Assembly (NCBI RefSeq): GCF_017302315.1
Contig: NZ_JAFLDT010000026.1
Coordinates: 1-45,602 of the forward strand
Source of the DNA: Zoogloea sp.
Lineage (GTDB): Bacteria; Pseudomonadota; Gammaproteobacteria; Burkholderiales; Rhodocyclaceae
DNA length: 45,602 nt
Reading direction: 5' to 3'
Within the stretch, counting starts at the first letter, position 1. Each line of letters opens with the position of its first letter. This document shows, in pieces, positions 16,725-24,789 of this stretch. A model generated the notes under the pieces. The model ran no database searches. It saw only the letters and a list, made by a program, of their open reading frames with translations, and was not told the origin of the DNA. Made by a program: the position numbers and the translations under genes.

Positions 16725-17127
16725 GTCTGTCTCCTTGCGTGTTTGTCCAAGACAAATATAGCACTCACAAACAAAGTTTCAACGCTGAAAATAATTTATA
16801 TAAATTATTTTTTAATTTCAATAATTTAATTTAAAAAAGCAAAGGCATAAATTCCGAAACTTGATTTTTGTCTATAACAAAATAAACTCATGACGTGCGG
16901 CGGCGCGCTCTCCAAGCTTTTCCCACCGCTCCGCCGTCACCTTGATCTCCTCGTGAGTCTGGCCGGCCCGAAGAGGGTCGGCCGCTTTTTTTGGATGCCG
17001 GGCTCTTCACGTATCGACTCATCAGACGATGGAGATCAGGGATGATCACCTTGAAGAGCTGTAGTCTGGCAATGAACGCGGACCTGATACCCCGGCCTGC
17101 CCACCCTTGTTCCACGAGCCCCTTTCC
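16725..17127. other. AT-rich intergenic island with a perfect palindrome
   Basis: Bases 16760-16885 are far richer in A and T than the rest of the window. A perfect 24-base palindrome made only of A and T spans 16788-16811 and is followed by a T run. The gap separates the minus-strand CBS gene from the plus-strand transporter gene, so it holds two divergent promoters. It also contains the terminator at 16961-16992. I see no intact protein gene. Confidence 0.6.
16961..16992 (+). terminator. terminator with no gene upstream
   Basis: A 9-bp stem with one G-T pair (16961-16969 with 16975-16983), loop GAAGA, is followed by GC and seven T. It points in the plus direction, yet the nearest gene upstream runs the other way. 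It must end either an unannotated RNA from the AT-rich island or read-through. Confidence 0.75.
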
Positions 17128-17829
17128 ATGCCCCTTGGACATCGCCACGACGAACGCCACCGCAGCGACCGCATAGGCTGGTTGCGGGCGGCAGTATTGG
17201 GTGCCAACGATGGCATCGTGTCCACCGCAAGCCTGCTCTTGGGGGTCGCTGCGGCGAATGCGAATCACGGCACGGTGGTGCTCACGGGGGTTGCGGGACT
17301 GGTTGCCGGGGCAATGTCGATGGCGGCAGGCGAGTACGTCTCGGTACACTCCCAGGCGGATGTCGAGAAGGCCGATCTGTCGCGGGAGAAACTCGAACTG
17401 GCGAACGCACCCGATGCGGAGCTTCTGGAGTTGGCGGCGATCTACATAGGGAGAGGGCTTGACCCCGCGCTGGCGCAGCAGGTCGCCCGGCAGCTCACTC
17501 AGCACGATGCCCTCGGCGCCCATGCCCGTGATGAACTGGGCCTATCCGACGTGCTCGAAGCACGTCCGATCCAGGCGGCCCTTGCCTCGGCTGCAAGTTT
17601 TGCAGCGGGTGCAGCGCTGCCCCTTGGGGTGGCATTGCTGGTCTCCGGTGAGCGCTTGATTCCCACCCTCTCGGCCACCAGCCTGCTCTTTCTTGCCATG
17701 CTCGGCGCACTGGCCGCCCGGGCGGGAGGCGCGAGGCCGTGGATCGGTGCGGGCAGGGTGGCCTTTTGGAGCGCCCTTGCCATGGCACTCACGACAGCCA
17801 TCGGGCGGGCATTCGGTACGGTGCTTTGA
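17128..17829 (+). CDS. VIT1/CCC1 family iron/manganese transporter
   Basis: The 233-residue membrane protein has the VIT family opening RIGWLRAAVLGANDGIVSTASLLLGV, with Asp/Gly-rich metal-path residues. A second segment is GVAGLVAGAMSMAAGEYVSVHSQ. A soluble acidic loop (about 75-150, with several Glu that in this family bind metal) follows, and two or three C-terminal membrane helices end it. VIT proteins exchange Fe2+ or Mn2+ for protons; the bacterial role is thought to be detoxification. ATG 17128 is preferred over an in-frame TTG at 17107 because it starts just before the conserved His/Arg-rich lead-in. No strong ribosome site is seen for either. Confidence 0.88.
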   Translation: MPLGHRHDERHRSDRIGWLRAAVLGANDGIVSTASLLLGVAAANANHGTVVLTGVAGLVAGAMSMAAGEYVSVHSQADVEKADLSREKLELANAPDAELLELAAIYIGRGLDPALAQQVARQLTQHDALGAHARDELGLSDVLEARPIQAALASAASFAAGAALPLGVALLVSGERLIPTLSATSLLFLAMLGALAARAGGARPWIGAGRVAFWSALAMALTTAIGRAFGTVL

Positions 17830-17864
17830 GCTTGCTTCGGATCGGCACTGAATCCGTGACAAAG

Positions 17865-17911
17865 TTGGTGGTGCACACGTCGATTCAACAAATAATTGTG
17901 CACCGCACCAA
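17865..17911 (+). repeat. inverted repeat upstream of the candidate small RNA
   Basis: TTGGTGGTGCAC (17865-17876) is mirrored by GTGCAC-CG-CACCAA (17898-17911), with two extra bases in the right arm. It sits directly upstream of the small RNA candidate and could be an operator or the 3' hairpin of the transporter transcript. The GGTGCA/TGCACC half sites look NtrC-like, but their orientation is the reverse of an NtrC site. Confidence 0.45.
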
Positions 17912-17931
17912 AATTTGATCTATCATTCAGT

Positions 17932-17999
17932 TGTCTCCTCCACCCTCCTCCTTTGGTGTGGATTTCAACCCGAGCGCCTCACGGCCCTCGGGTTTTTTT
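17932..17999 (+). ncRNA. candidate small RNA with anti-Shine-Dalgarno loop and intrinsic terminator
   Basis: The segment has three parts: an unpaired UCUCCUCC (17934-17941); a small hairpin (17940-17944 with 17955-17961, one bulge) whose loop is CUCCUCCUUU; and a terminator at 17967-17999. CCUCCUUU is identical to the 3' end of 16S rRNA. CUCCUCC in a hairpin loop followed by a terminator is the plan of the so-called cuckoo small RNAs of alpha- and betaproteobacteria. A weak -10 (TATCAT, 17921-17926) would place the start near 17932. No open frame fits. It could also be cut from the transporter mRNA's 3' end. Confidence 0.5.
17967..17999 (+). terminator. rho-independent terminator
   Basis: AACCCGAG (17967-17974) pairs with CTCGGGTT (17987-17994) and is followed by a run of T to 17999. 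It ends the candidate small RNA and, by read-through, the transporter gene. Confidence 0.88.
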
Positions 18000-18062
18000 C
18001 TGGAAGAGGGCACGCGCAGACCGGCAACCGCCAACCTTTGCCATCAGGACTTCACGCACGTC

Positions 18063-18863
18063 TCATTCGAGAATTTCCACGTCCATTCCGCAGCGCAATT
18101 CGCCATCACCTTCGGCAATCACGTTTTGCCCGAAGATCACGCCATCCGGGGTCTTGCGGTATTTGGCCAAGGTTCGCAAGGGTTCCTGGTCGAGCCCCTT
18201 GCGACCGGTGTCCGGGTCGACGGTGGTGAAGACGCAGCGCTCGCAGGGCTTGACGATGCGGAAAGTGCATGTGCCGATGCGGATGCGCTTCCATCCATCC
18301 TCGGCAAAGGCCGGGGCGCCCAACACCACGAGATTGGGCCGGAAACGCTCCATGGCCAACGGGCGGCCAACCCGCGCGGACAGGTCGTCAAGGGACGCCT
18401 GGCCGATGATCAGCAGCGGGAAACCGTCGGCAAAGGACAAGGGCACCTTCGGGTCCGCCTTCACCCGCCTTGCGGTCTCTGCCCCGGTCCACAGGAGCTT
18501 CAGCCGCGTGCCGATGAAGGCGGAAATCCACTCATCTGCCTCGACTGCACCCTGCCAGGCGGAAAAGCGGTCGCCCCAGACAGTCACCGGGGCGGGATCG
18601 TCAAAGGCACTGTTGGGCACGAAGAGCGGCGCCCGCCCGGACGCCGAGAGCGTGACGCCCAGTGCCGACGCTCGAGCATCGATCAGAACCAGCTCCGGAT
18701 ACTCGCGTCCCGTCACAAATCTGCCATTGGCATCCCCCACCATCCACATGCGGTCAAAGGGCAGGCCCGCGGCACTGACCGGGCTGGCATCCAGACGCTG
18801 GCTGCGCATGGACTTGACGGGATGGCAGTAAAGGGCGGAGAGGACAGGCCGGGTATCGGTCAT
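18063..18863 (-). CDS. MOSC domain protein, YcbX-like
   Basis: The 266-residue frame has the MOSC N-terminal beta-barrel domain (residues 5-120, starting LSALYCHPVKSMRSQRL) and a MOSC domain (about 125-266) with MERFRPNLVV and KPCERCVFTTVDPDTG. The cysteine of the PCERC motif matches the molybdenum ligand of YcbX and mARC. Such proteins reduce N-hydroxylated compounds with a molybdenum cofactor. YcbX of E. coli also carries a C-terminal ferredoxin domain, absent here, so electrons would come from a separate partner. ATG 18863 gives the usual start; a longer frame reaches 18923. Monocistronic. Confidence 0.88.
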   Translation of the reverse strand: MTDTRPVLSALYCHPVKSMRSQRLDASPVSAAGLPFDRMWMVGDANGRFVTGREYPELVLIDARASALGVTLSASGRAPLFVPNSAFDDPAPVTVWGDRFSAWQGAVEADEWISAFIGTRLKLLWTGAETARRVKADPKVPLSFADGFPLLIIGQASLDDLSARVGRPLAMERFRPNLVVLGAPAFAEDGWKRIRIGTCTFRIVKPCERCVFTTVDPDTGRKGLDQEPLRTLAKYRKTPDGVIFGQNVIAEGDGELRCGMDVEILE

Positions 18864-18979
18864 GGCGGACTCATGGGCTGGAGGGCGGATACGATTATCC
18901 TCGGGGCCTGGGCAGGCGGGCAAGGACAGGGGCCCACCTGCCGTTACAATACGGGGCCTGTCACGCCATTATCCCCATC

Positions 18980-19231
18980 ATGACCTACGAAGAGCATCTG
19001 GATGAAGTCACCACCCTCATTTTCGAACGCTTCGGCCTCAGCGAGCACGCAGCGATCCAGCTCGTGATGAAGGCTCAGGCGGCAGGTTATTTTAGTGAGC
19101 ACGATGATGATCCCAGCCTGTGCACCCAGTTACGCGCCGAGCAGGACGCAAAACGGGTGTTCAAGGAGTACGGAAAACCGGCCCCCGCCACACCGACGGG
19201 GGGGCCCACCCCGGGGCGTCGGCGCCGCTGA
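18980..19231 (+). CDS. small conserved-looking protein of unknown function
   Basis: The 83-residue product is mostly helical and acidic (MTYEEHLDEVTTLIFERFGLSEHAAIQLVMKAQAAGYF is its first half), with a proline/arginine-rich tail. I do not recognise a domain and there is no signal peptide. Codon use matches its neighbours, which supports a real gene. No clear Shine-Dalgarno lies before ATG 18980. It is divergent from the MOSC gene, with about 115 bases between starts. Confidence 0.6.
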   Translation: MTYEEHLDEVTTLIFERFGLSEHAAIQLVMKAQAAGYFSEHDDDPSLCTQLRAEQDAKRVFKEYGKPAPATPTGGPTPGRRRR

Positions 19232-19327
19232 GGGGCGGGCAGGCCCGGCAAGGATGAACGCCGCTTCGCCTAGTGCGGCGTGGCCCTCTCCCAGACTGGG
19301 CATTTGTCACCTTCCGGGGAAACCATT

Positions 19328-19660
19328 TTGACATCGCACCTCTGCCGAAGCGGGCTGTTGCTGCCCTTTCTGCTTGCCATCACAGCCTGCGCCGCAGCCC
19401 CCCTGAGCGGCGGTTCAACCCGGTCCGTGATCGTCGGCTTCACCCTCGCCACACCCGGCGATGCTCCCGAAGCCCTGGAGAGACTGAAGAAGGCGGGTGC
19501 AACCGATGCCCGCTTTGTCAGCAGTCTCTCGTCCCGCAGCCACAGCTACCGGTTGACGTGCCCCCAGGTCGATCCGGCCTGCGGCCAGGTGCTGGACGCG
19601 CTGCGAGGCCAGCCCGGAATCGACTACGTCAGCATCGACAGAGGAAAGGATTCGCAATGA
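19328..19660 (+). CDS. small lipoprotein, subtilisin-propeptide (I9)-like
   Basis: The 110-residue product has a lipoprotein signal: residues 1-20 are hydrophobic and end ITA-Cys21. The TTG start at 19328 has GGGGAA 6 bases upstream; a GTG at 19280 would place 16 extra residues before it. The mature part (SVIVGF, then a helix, then VSSLSSRSHSYRL, a helix, and GIDYVSIDR at the end) follows the beta-alpha-beta-beta-alpha-beta order of peptidase inhibitor I9 domains. Its last strand resembles DVEYAVPDR in the N-terminal part of the protease encoded next. The stop overlaps the protease ATG (ATGA), so the two are translationally coupled. An inhibitor, chaperone or anchor for that protease is inferred. 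Confidence 0.65.
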   Translation: MTSHLCRSGLLLPFLLAITACAAAPLSGGSTRSVIVGFTLATPGDAPEALERLKKAGATDARFVSSLSSRSHSYRLTCPQVDPACGQVLDALRGQPGIDYVSIDRGKDSQ

Positions 19661-21501
19661 CCATGCTCTCGAGAATCGGCCTGGCCCTGTGCGCCCTGGT
19701 TGCCGTACCGTCATTCACCCAGGCCGCCGACAGCCTCGAAGCCCGGGTGATCGTCAAACTCAAGGCCAGCTCCATGCTCAAGCAGATCCAGGCCGCGGGT
19801 CGCGTCGAAACCCTCGGCACGCGGATGGGATTGAGGGCGCACATGGTCAGCCAGCCCGGTCGGGATCTGCACGTCATGCGCGCCAGCGGCCTGACATCGG
19901 AGGCGCTGGCCGCAAGACTGGCCGGAGATGCCGACGTGGAATACGCGGTGCCTGACCGTATCAAGAAGATCAGCGCCCTGCCCAACGACCCCCTGTACGG
20001 ATTCCAGTGGTACCTGCAGGCGCCCGATACCACCCGCCTCGCGGCCACCAATGCCCAGGCCGCCTGGGACATGACCAGTGGCAGCAGCAAGGTGGTGGTG
20101 GCCGTAGTCGACTCTGGCGTGCGCTTCGATCACGAGGATCTGGCCCCCCGCCTGGTGGCGGGCTACGACTTCATCACCGATGATCTCAATGCCAACGATG
20201 GCCAGAGCGGCCGGGATGCCGATGCTTCCGACCCGGGGGACTACGTCTCGGCGGCCGACCGCAACAATGCCGCCCTGACCGCCCTGTGCGGCACCCTGAG
20301 CGTGCAAGGCAGCAGTTGGCACGGCACCCAGGTGGCCGGCATTCTGGCGGCCGAAACCAACAACTCCCGGGGTGTTGCCGGCATAGGGGGCGCCACCCGT
20401 GTACTGCCCGTCCGCGTACTCGGCAAGTGCGGTGGCTTCGACTCGGACATCATCGCGGGCATGCGCTGGGCGGCTGGCTTGAGCGTACCCGGGGTGCCCA
20501 GCAATCCTACGCCGGCCCGGGTCATCAACCTGAGTCTCGCCGGAGCCGGCACCTGTAGCGCCGCCTATCGCTCGGCCATTGCCGAGATCAGGGCCGCCGG
20601 CACGCTCATCGTCGCGGCGGCCGGCAACGAATCGGGCGCCGTCAACGAGCCTGCCAACTGCCCCGGGGTGCTTGCCGTAGCCGGTATCCGCCATGTGGGC
20701 ACCAAAGTGGGTTACTCAAGCCACGGTGTGGAGGTGGGGATCAGCGCTCCGGCCGGCAACTGCGTGAATGTCCAGGTAGGGCAACCCTGCCTGTTCCCCT
20801 TTATCAACCCAACCAACCAGGGCAGCACGAGCCCCACGGCAAACACCTATACCGGGACGGGGGATAGCACCGTGGGCACCAGTTTCGCCACACCGCTGGT
20901 GGCCGGTACCGCGGCGCTGATGCTGGCGGCCAACCCGGCACTGACGGAAGCCGATGTGGGCGCGCTGATCAAGAGCAGCGCCACCCCCTTCCCGCTGGAC
21001 AGCACACTGCCCACCTGCCCCCTCACCTCCACCGATGGCCAGTGCAACTGCACCACCACCACCTGCGGAGCGGGCATGCTCAACACGGGCTCGGCGGTGA
21101 CGGCGGCTGTCGCGGCAGCCAACCCTTCCGTCAGCATCGGCGTCGCCGCCTCCCGGGTGGTGGGCACGGCCTTCAGCCTTGACGGCGGCGGCAGCGCAGC
21201 CACGGGTGGAGCCCGCCTGGTCACCTGGAAGTGGATCCAGATCAGCGGGCCCGGTAGCGGGAGTTTCAGTTCCGACAGCGTCGCCGCCCCCTCCTTCACG
21301 GCCCCTGTGGCAGGCACCTACGTGGTGGGTCTGACCGTTACCGATGACAGCGGGCGCCAGGGCACCGGGCAGGCGACTTTCGAGGTGCAGTCCGTGGCGG
21401 TCAAGTCCTCCGGCGGCGGTGGCGGTGCCCTTGATCCCGCCAGCCTGATGACCTTTCTTGCTTTGGCTGCCCTGGCTGCAGGACGACACCTGAAGGACTG
21501 A
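19657..21501 (+). CDS. S8 family (subtilisin-like) serine protease with PKD-like and GlyGly-CTERM-like end
   Basis: The 614-residue secreted protease has a Sec signal peptide (residues 1-24, ending TQAA) and an I9-like propeptide (about 27-105). The S8 catalytic domain carries the triad Asp152 (VVDSG), His222 (WHGTQVAG) and Ser409 (GTSFATPLVAG). A PKD-like beta-sandwich follows (about 490-580), then GGGGG, one hydrophobic helix and a basic end (RHLKD). That last arrangement is the GlyGly-CTERM sorting signal, which in other bacteria is cut by rhombosortase after type II secretion. ATG 19657 has AGAGGAAAGG upstream and overlaps the lipoprotein stop. No rhombosortase gene lies in the window. 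Substrate unknown. Confidence 0.92.
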   Translation: MTMLSRIGLALCALVAVPSFTQAADSLEARVIVKLKASSMLKQIQAAGRVETLGTRMGLRAHMVSQPGRDLHVMRASGLTSEALAARLAGDADVEYAVPDRIKKISALPNDPLYGFQWYLQAPDTTRLAATNAQAAWDMTSGSSKVVVAVVDSGVRFDHEDLAPRLVAGYDFITDDLNANDGQSGRDADASDPGDYVSAADRNNAALTALCGTLSVQGSSWHGTQVAGILAAETNNSRGVAGIGGATRVLPVRVLGKCGGFDSDIIAGMRWAAGLSVPGVPSNPTPARVINLSLAGAGTCSAAYRSAIAEIRAAGTLIVAAAGNESGAVNEPANCPGVLAVAGIRHVGTKVGYSSHGVEVGISAPAGNCVNVQVGQPCLFPFINPTNQGSTSPTANTYTGTGDSTVGTSFATPLVAGTAALMLAANPALTEADVGALIKSSATPFPLDSTLPTCPLTSTDGQCNCTTTTCGAGMLNTGSAVTAAVAAANPSVSIGVAASRVVGTAFSLDGGGSAATGGARLVTWKWIQISGPGSGSFSSDSVAAPSFTAPVAGTYVVGLTVTDDSGRQGTGQATFEVQSVAVKSSGGGGGALDPASLMTFLALAALAAGRHLKD

Positions 21502-21562
21502 CCCCGGACGGGCACGATCTCCGACCCTCACCGGGACAGGAAGGGAAGACTTGATTGGATGA

Positions 21563-21578
21563 CTGTTTATTTATACAG
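21563..21578 (+). promoter_or_regulatory. LexA (SOS) box of imuC
   Basis: CTGTTTATTTATACAG is a perfect CTGT-N8-ACAG operator with an AT-only centre, 7 bases before the imuC start codon. A -35-like TTGATT (21551-21556) lies just upstream, so LexA would cover the -10 region. Confidence 0.93.
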
Positions 21579-21585
21579 TCACTCC

Positions 21586-24500
21586 ATGAAATCATCTTCC
21601 CTTCCGGCTTTTGCCGAGCTCTACTGCCGCAGCAACTTCAGCTTTCTGACCGGCGCCTCGCATCCGGAGGAGCTGGTCGCCCAGGCCACCGCCTTGGGCT
21701 ACTCTGCCCTGGCGATCACCGACGAATGCTCCCTGGCCGGCGTGGTCCGGGCCCACGCCCAATGGCGGCGGCAGCCGGATACCCTGCAACTCCTGATCGG
21801 CACGTCACTACAGCTCGCGGATGGCCCCCGGCTGGTATTAATCGCCACCGACCGGGCAGCTTACGGTGGCCTGTCCAAACTGATCAGCACGGGGCGACGC
21901 GCCGCCGCAAAGGGTGCTTATCACCTGCAACGCAGCGATCTGGCAGGCGGTGTGCCCGGTTGCCTGGCCCTGCTGCTCCCCCCTGATTCGGCCGATGGCG
22001 GAATCGATGCATTGGCCGCCGATGCCCGCTGGCTGGCCGGGTGCTTTCCGGGTTCAAGCTGGCTGGCGGCCTCCCTGACCCTGGGGCCTGACGACGCCTG
22101 GCGCTGCCGCTGGATTAGCGATGCCGCCAGCAGGGCTGACATCCCCGTGGTGAGCACCTGTGCGCCTCTGATGCACAGCCCGGAACGCAAGCCTCTGGCC
22201 GATGTGCTGGGGGCATTGCGTCACCGTTGCAGTCTGGACGAAGCCGGCTATCGTCTGGCCCCCAATGGCGAGGCGCATCTACTGCCCCGTGAAGTGCTGG
22301 GTCTGCGCCATCCGGAGGCATGGCTGGCCGAATCCCTGCGGATCGCGGCACGCTGCCATTTCAACCTGGACATGCTGCGCTACGAGTACCCGGAAGAAAT
22401 CGTCCCTCCCGGGGCTACGGCTGCAAGCCATCTACGGGCCCTGGTGGAACAGGGGCTGGGTCATCGCTACCCGGCCTGGGCCTCCGGCAACGCCCCTCTG
22501 CCGGAGGGTATCCGCCAGCAGGTGGACAAGGAGCTGGCCCTGATTGCCGAGCTGCGTTACGAGGCCTTTTTCCTCACGGTCGAAGACATCGTGCGCTTTG
22601 CCCGCAGCCAGGACATCCTGTGTCAGGGGCGGGGATCGGCAGCCAATTCCGTCGTCTGCTACGCCCTGGGAATCACCGAAGTGGCACCGGCTGAAGCCAG
22701 CCTGCTGTTCGAGCGTTTCATCTCCCGGGAGCGCAATGAGCCACCCGACATCGATGTGGATTTCGAACACGACCGGCGCGAAGAAGTCATCCAGTACATC
22801 TACGCCAAGTATGGCCGCGATCGGGCCGCCCTGGCCGCCACCGTGATCCGCTACCGTCCGCGCAGCGCCCTGCGTGATGCGGGCCGCGCACTGGGGTTAG
22901 ATAGCGGCCAGCTGGACCTGATCGTCCGCCGTCTGGCCTGGTGGGATGGCCTCCGGATCGCCCCCGAACGAATTCGCGAAGCAGGCCTCGACCCCGACAA
23001 TCCACAGATCAAGCAGTTGCTCGACGTGGCCAATGGGCTCATCGGCTTTCCCCGGCATCTGTCCCAGCACGTGGGCGGCTTCGTGATCTCCCGGGGGCCC
23101 CTGTCCGAGCTGGTGCCCGTGGAAAATGCAGCCATGGAAGGCCGCACCGTCATCCAGTGGGACAAGGATGACCTGGAAACACTGGGACTGCTGAAGGTGG
23201 ACGTACTCGCCCTCGGCATGCTGTCCGCGATCCGCCGCAGTTTGGCGCTGATCGGGAAATGGCGGCAGTGCACCTTCAAAATGAGTGACATCCCCCGGAA
23301 CGAGGCGGAGGTCTACGACATGCTCTGCGAGGCTGACGCCATGGGCGTCTTCCAGGTTGAGTCCCGGGCCCAGATGAGCATGTTGCCGCGCCTGCGCCCA
23401 CGCTGCTATTACGATCTGGTGGTGGAGGTCGCCATCGTGCGGCCAGGCCCGATCCAGGGCGGCATGGTTCACCCTTACCTCACGGCCCGGGACACACTGG
23501 CCCGGGGAGAGCCGATCATCTACCCTCGGCCCGAAATCGAGCCGGTGCTGCGCCGGACCCATGGCGTGCCGATCTTCCAGGAGCAGGTGATGCAACTGGC
23601 CATGGTCGCAGCCGGTTTCACGGCCGGCGAGGCCGACCAGCTACGCCGGGCCATGGGCGCCTGGGGTCGCAAGGGAGAACTGACCCGCTATCAGGACAAG
23701 CTCGCTGCTGGCATGCTGGCCCGGGGTTACAGCGCCGACTTTGCTGAAGCCCTGGGACGCCAGATCCAGGGCTTCGGGAGCTATGGCTTTCCGGAATCCC
23801 ACGCTGCGAGCTTCGCCCTGCTGGTGTACGTATCAGCCTGGATCAAGTGCTTCGAACCGGCCGCCTTCCTGTGCGGGCTGCTCAACAGCCAGCCCATGGG
23901 TTTCTATGGGCCGTCCCAACTGATTCAGGATGCCCGTCGCCATCACGTAGAGGTGTTGCCGGCAGATGCGGCCTGGAGTGACTGGGAGTGTACCCAGGCA
24001 CCCTCCTCCTCCGACCCCGCGCATCCGGCCGCCCGCCTTGGTTTATGTCTGGTCAAGGGATTCAACCGCGAAGCGGCCGAACGCATTGCCAAAGCCAGAC
24101 GCATGCACCCTTTCCAGGATGTCGAGGATCTGGCCCGACGTGCCGCTCTGTCGGCCACGGAACTCAGGGCACTGGCAAACGCGGGGGCCCTGCAGACGCT
24201 GGCGGGCCACCGTCATCAGGCGTGTTGGGCCGCTGCCGGCTGCCAGACCGCTCCGGAACTGCTCTGGGGAATCCCCGTTCCCGAGACCCTGCCACCCTTG
24301 CCGGCCCCTGACGAGACCCAGGAAGTGGTCGCCGATTACGCACGGCTGGGCTTCAGCCTGGGACGCCACCCCCTCAGTTTTCTTCGTGGCCTGCTGCATG
24401 CGGAACGCTTCCTGAGTGCGGCCGAGATCGCCATCTGCCCTGATCGCAAGCTGGCCCGGGCCGCCGGCATCGTCACCTGTCGCCAACGCCCGGGCACGGC

Positions 24501-24729
24501 CAAGGGCACCCTGTTCGTCACCCTGGAAGACGAAACCGGCTGGGTCAATGTGATCGTCCGGCCGGAGCTCCTCGAGGCCGAGCGGCAGATCCTGCTGGGT
24601 GCGCGCCTGCTGGGTGTCTATGGGCAGATCACCCGCCAGGGCAGCGTGGTGCATCTCCATGCCAAGCGGGTCGTCGACCGCTCAAGCCAGCTAGGCCGGC
24701 TCGCGCCACGAAGCCACGATTTTCATTGA
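21586..24729 (+). CDS. imuC: error-prone DNA polymerase III alpha subunit ImuC/DnaE2
   Basis: ImuC (DnaE2) copies damaged DNA during the SOS response, normally with ImuA and ImuB. The 1047-residue product has an N-terminal PHP domain (FAELYCRSNFSFLTGASHPEEL), the polymerase palm with PPDIDVDFEHDRREEV and LLKVDVLALGMLSA, a helix-hairpin-helix region, an OB domain near residues 930-1000, and the typical SHDFH end. The frame could open at ATG 21559, but that ATG lies upstream of the LexA box. ATG 21586, just after it, fits relatives. Transcription from the promoter under the box would start about there, so the mRNA may be leaderless. imuA and imuB are not adjacent, unlike the usual operon. Confidence 0.95.
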   Translation: MKSSSLPAFAELYCRSNFSFLTGASHPEELVAQATALGYSALAITDECSLAGVVRAHAQWRRQPDTLQLLIGTSLQLADGPRLVLIATDRAAYGGLSKLISTGRRAAAKGAYHLQRSDLAGGVPGCLALLLPPDSADGGIDALAADARWLAGCFPGSSWLAASLTLGPDDAWRCRWISDAASRADIPVVSTCAPLMHSPERKPLADVLGALRHRCSLDEAGYRLAPNGEAHLLPREVLGLRHPEAWLAESLRIAARCHFNLDMLRYEYPEEIVPPGATAASHLRALVEQGLGHRYPAWASGNAPLPEGIRQQVDKELALIAELRYEAFFLTVEDIVRFARSQDILCQGRGSAANSVVCYALGITEVAPAEASLLFERFISRERNEPPDIDVDFEHDRREEVIQYIYAKYGRDRAALAATVIRYRPRSALRDAGRALGLDSGQLDLIVRRLAWWDGLRIAPERIREAGLDPDNPQIKQLLDVANGLIGFPRHLSQHVGGFVISRGPLSELVPVENAAMEGRTVIQWDKDDLETLGLLKVDVLALGMLSAIRRSLALIGKWRQCTFKMSDIPRNEAEVYDMLCEADAMGVFQVESRAQMSMLPRLRPRCYYDLVVEVAIVRPGPIQGGMVHPYLTARDTLARGEPIIYPRPEIEPVLRRTHGVPIFQEQVMQLAMVAAGFTAGEADQLRRAMGAWGRKGELTRYQDKLAAGMLARGYSADFAEALGRQIQGFGSYGFPESHAASFALLVYVSAWIKCFEPAAFLCGLLNSQPMGFYGPSQLIQDARRHHVEVLPADAAWSDWECTQAPSSSDPAHPAARLGLCLVKGFNREAAERIAKARRMHPFQDVEDLARRAALSATELRALANAGALQTLAGHRHQACWAAAGCQTAPELLWGIPVPETLPPLPAPDETQEVVADYARLGFSLGRHPLSFLRGLLHAERFLSAAEIAICPDRKLARAAGIVTCRQRPGTAKGTLFVTLEDETGWVNVIVRPELLEAERQILLGARLLGVYGQITRQGSVVHLHAKRVVDRSSQLGRLAPRSHDFH

Positions 24730-24789
24730 ATCCTGGGCTAATCTTGCGGTCTGACGCGATGCACAGAACATCCGGCACCGGAGACCGCC

